Source: Pseudomonadota bacterium (lineage in GTDB: Bacteria; Pseudomonadota; Alphaproteobacteria; Rhizobiales; Kaistiaceae). Taken from it: a DNA stretch of 6,042 nt. A program made the translations under genes and the position numbers. Below, piece by piece: positions 5,701 through 6,042 of this stretch (its first letter is position 1; each line of letters begins with the position of its first letter). The notes beneath the pieces were generated by a model. It did no database searches and was not told where the DNA came from. It worked only from the letters and a program-made list of their open reading frames with translations. The DNA lies in NCBI GenBank assembly GCA_023392225.1, contig JAEVZM010000472.1, positions 1 through 6,042 on the forward strand, written 5' to 3'.

Positions 5701-5720
5701 CCTCACCCGATCGGATGAGG
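5701..5720. promoter_or_regulatory. Operator-like 20-bp dyad upstream of the methyltransferase
   Basis: The 20 bases are symmetrical except for one C-A pair: CCTCA at 5701-5705 with TGAGG at 5716-5720 outside, and the palindrome CCGATCGG at 5707-5714 in the centre. It lies 56-75 bases before the methyltransferase ATG, inside the region expected to hold its promoter. Size and symmetry suit a dimeric repressor of the TetR or MarR kind; no such regulator is in the window. A 5-bp stem RNA hairpin with an inner stem is the alternative reading. Confidence 0.4.
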
Positions 5721-5721
5721 C

Positions 5722-5735
5722 GTGACGAGGGTCAC
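5722..5735. promoter_or_regulatory. Second short dyad next to the operator-like site
   Basis: GTGAC (5722-5726) and GTCAC (5731-5735) flank GAGG, a perfect 5-bp inverted repeat two bases from the larger dyad. The pair of sites may be a composite binding region in the methyltransferase promoter. Arms of five bases can occur by chance, so this is supported mainly by its position. Confidence 0.3.
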
Positions 5736-5747
5736 AGGCGGACGCAT

Positions 5748-5768
5748 GGGGCCGCCGCCGGCGGCCCC
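5748..5768 (-). terminator. GC-rich terminator hairpin behind leuB
   Basis: GGGGCCGCC (5748-5756) and GGCGGCCCC (5760-5768) pair perfectly over 9 bp around a three-base GCC loop. It begins 12 bases past the leuB stop, in the right place to end the leuB transcript before the methyltransferase promoter region. It lacks a T-run, as many GC-rich alphaproteobacterial terminators do, so efficiency is uncertain. Confidence 0.55.
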
Positions 5769-5780
5769 GAAACCCGCGCG

Positions 5781-6042
5781 TCAGCCGGCGAGGCGGTCGA
5801 GCTCGGCGACGAGGCCCGCCGTCATTTCCGCGGTGCCGACCTTGTCCTTGCCCTCGCTCCAGATGTCGGCGGTGCGGAGGCCGCGGTCGAGCGTGCCGGC
5901 GATCGCCTTCTCGAGCATGTCGGCCTCGGCCACCATGTCGAAGGAGTAGCGCATCGCCATGGCGAAGCTCGCGATCATGGCGATCGGGTTGGCGATGCCC
6001 TTGCCGGCGATGTCCGGCGCCGAGCCGTGGACCGGCTCGTAG
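5781..6042 (-). CDS. leuB: 3-isopropylmalate dehydrogenase, C-terminal part (partial)
   Basis: Only the last 86 residues are in the window; the gene continues beyond the right edge. LeuB oxidises and decarboxylates (2R,3S)-3-isopropylmalate with NAD+ to 2-oxoisocaproate (4-methyl-2-oxopentanoate), the third step of leucine synthesis, in the cytoplasm. The visible start YEPVHGSAPDIAGKGIANPIA is the NAD-binding loop shared by isopropylmalate and isocitrate dehydrogenases; the EPVHGSAPDIAGKG form with a following MIASFAMAMRYSFDM helix fits LeuB rather than isocitrate or tartrate dehydrogenase. The end, DIWSEGKDKVGTAEMTAGLVAELDRL, is the normal C-terminal helix region. A strong GC-rich hairpin follows 12 bases after the stop. 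Distinguishing it from a close paralogue would need the missing two thirds. Confidence 0.95.
   Translation of the reverse strand, partial: YEPVHGSAPDIAGKGIANPIAMIASFAMAMRYSFDMVAEADMLEKAIAGTLDRGLRTADIWSEGKDKVGTAEMTAGLVAELDRLAG

Overview
The window is high-GC and densely packed. The gene content (leuB and asd on the same strand and close together, META-domain, YCII and DUF429 proteins, GTG starts) suggests an alphaproteobacterial chromosome, probably Rhizobiales-like. The taxonomic guess is inference; there is no rRNA or other marker here. No mobile element, tRNA, CRISPR array or phage gene was seen.

Layout from left to right: a possible last few codons of an upstream gene, a plus-strand DUF429 protein (20-751), a minus-strand exported META-domain protein (753-1172), a minus-strand YCII-like small protein (1266-1568) directly behind asd (1572-2606), a 254-base divergent intergenic region, a plus-strand small secreted protein (2861-3292), then minus-strand genes for a beta-propeller protein (3342-4208), a two-helix membrane protein with a soluble C-terminal half (4259-4771) and a class I SAM methyltransferase (4839-5645). 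The 3' end of leuB enters from the right edge (5781-6042).

Two biosynthetic genes are certain: leuB (leucine) and asd (lysine, threonine, methionine, diaminopimelate). YCII is three bases behind asd and should be cotranscribed and possibly translationally coupled. The methyltransferase, membrane protein and propeller lie in one orientation with gaps of 67 and 50 bases and could form one transcript, but hairpins in the gaps make this uncertain. Nothing in the sequence ties their functions together, and nothing here amounts to a recognisable new multi-gene system.

The most unusual non-coding signals are a perfect 12-bp inverted repeat that buries the start codon of the membrane protein (4764-4796), and two adjacent operator-like dyads between leuB and the methyltransferase (5701-5735), next to a strong GC-rich hairpin behind leuB.
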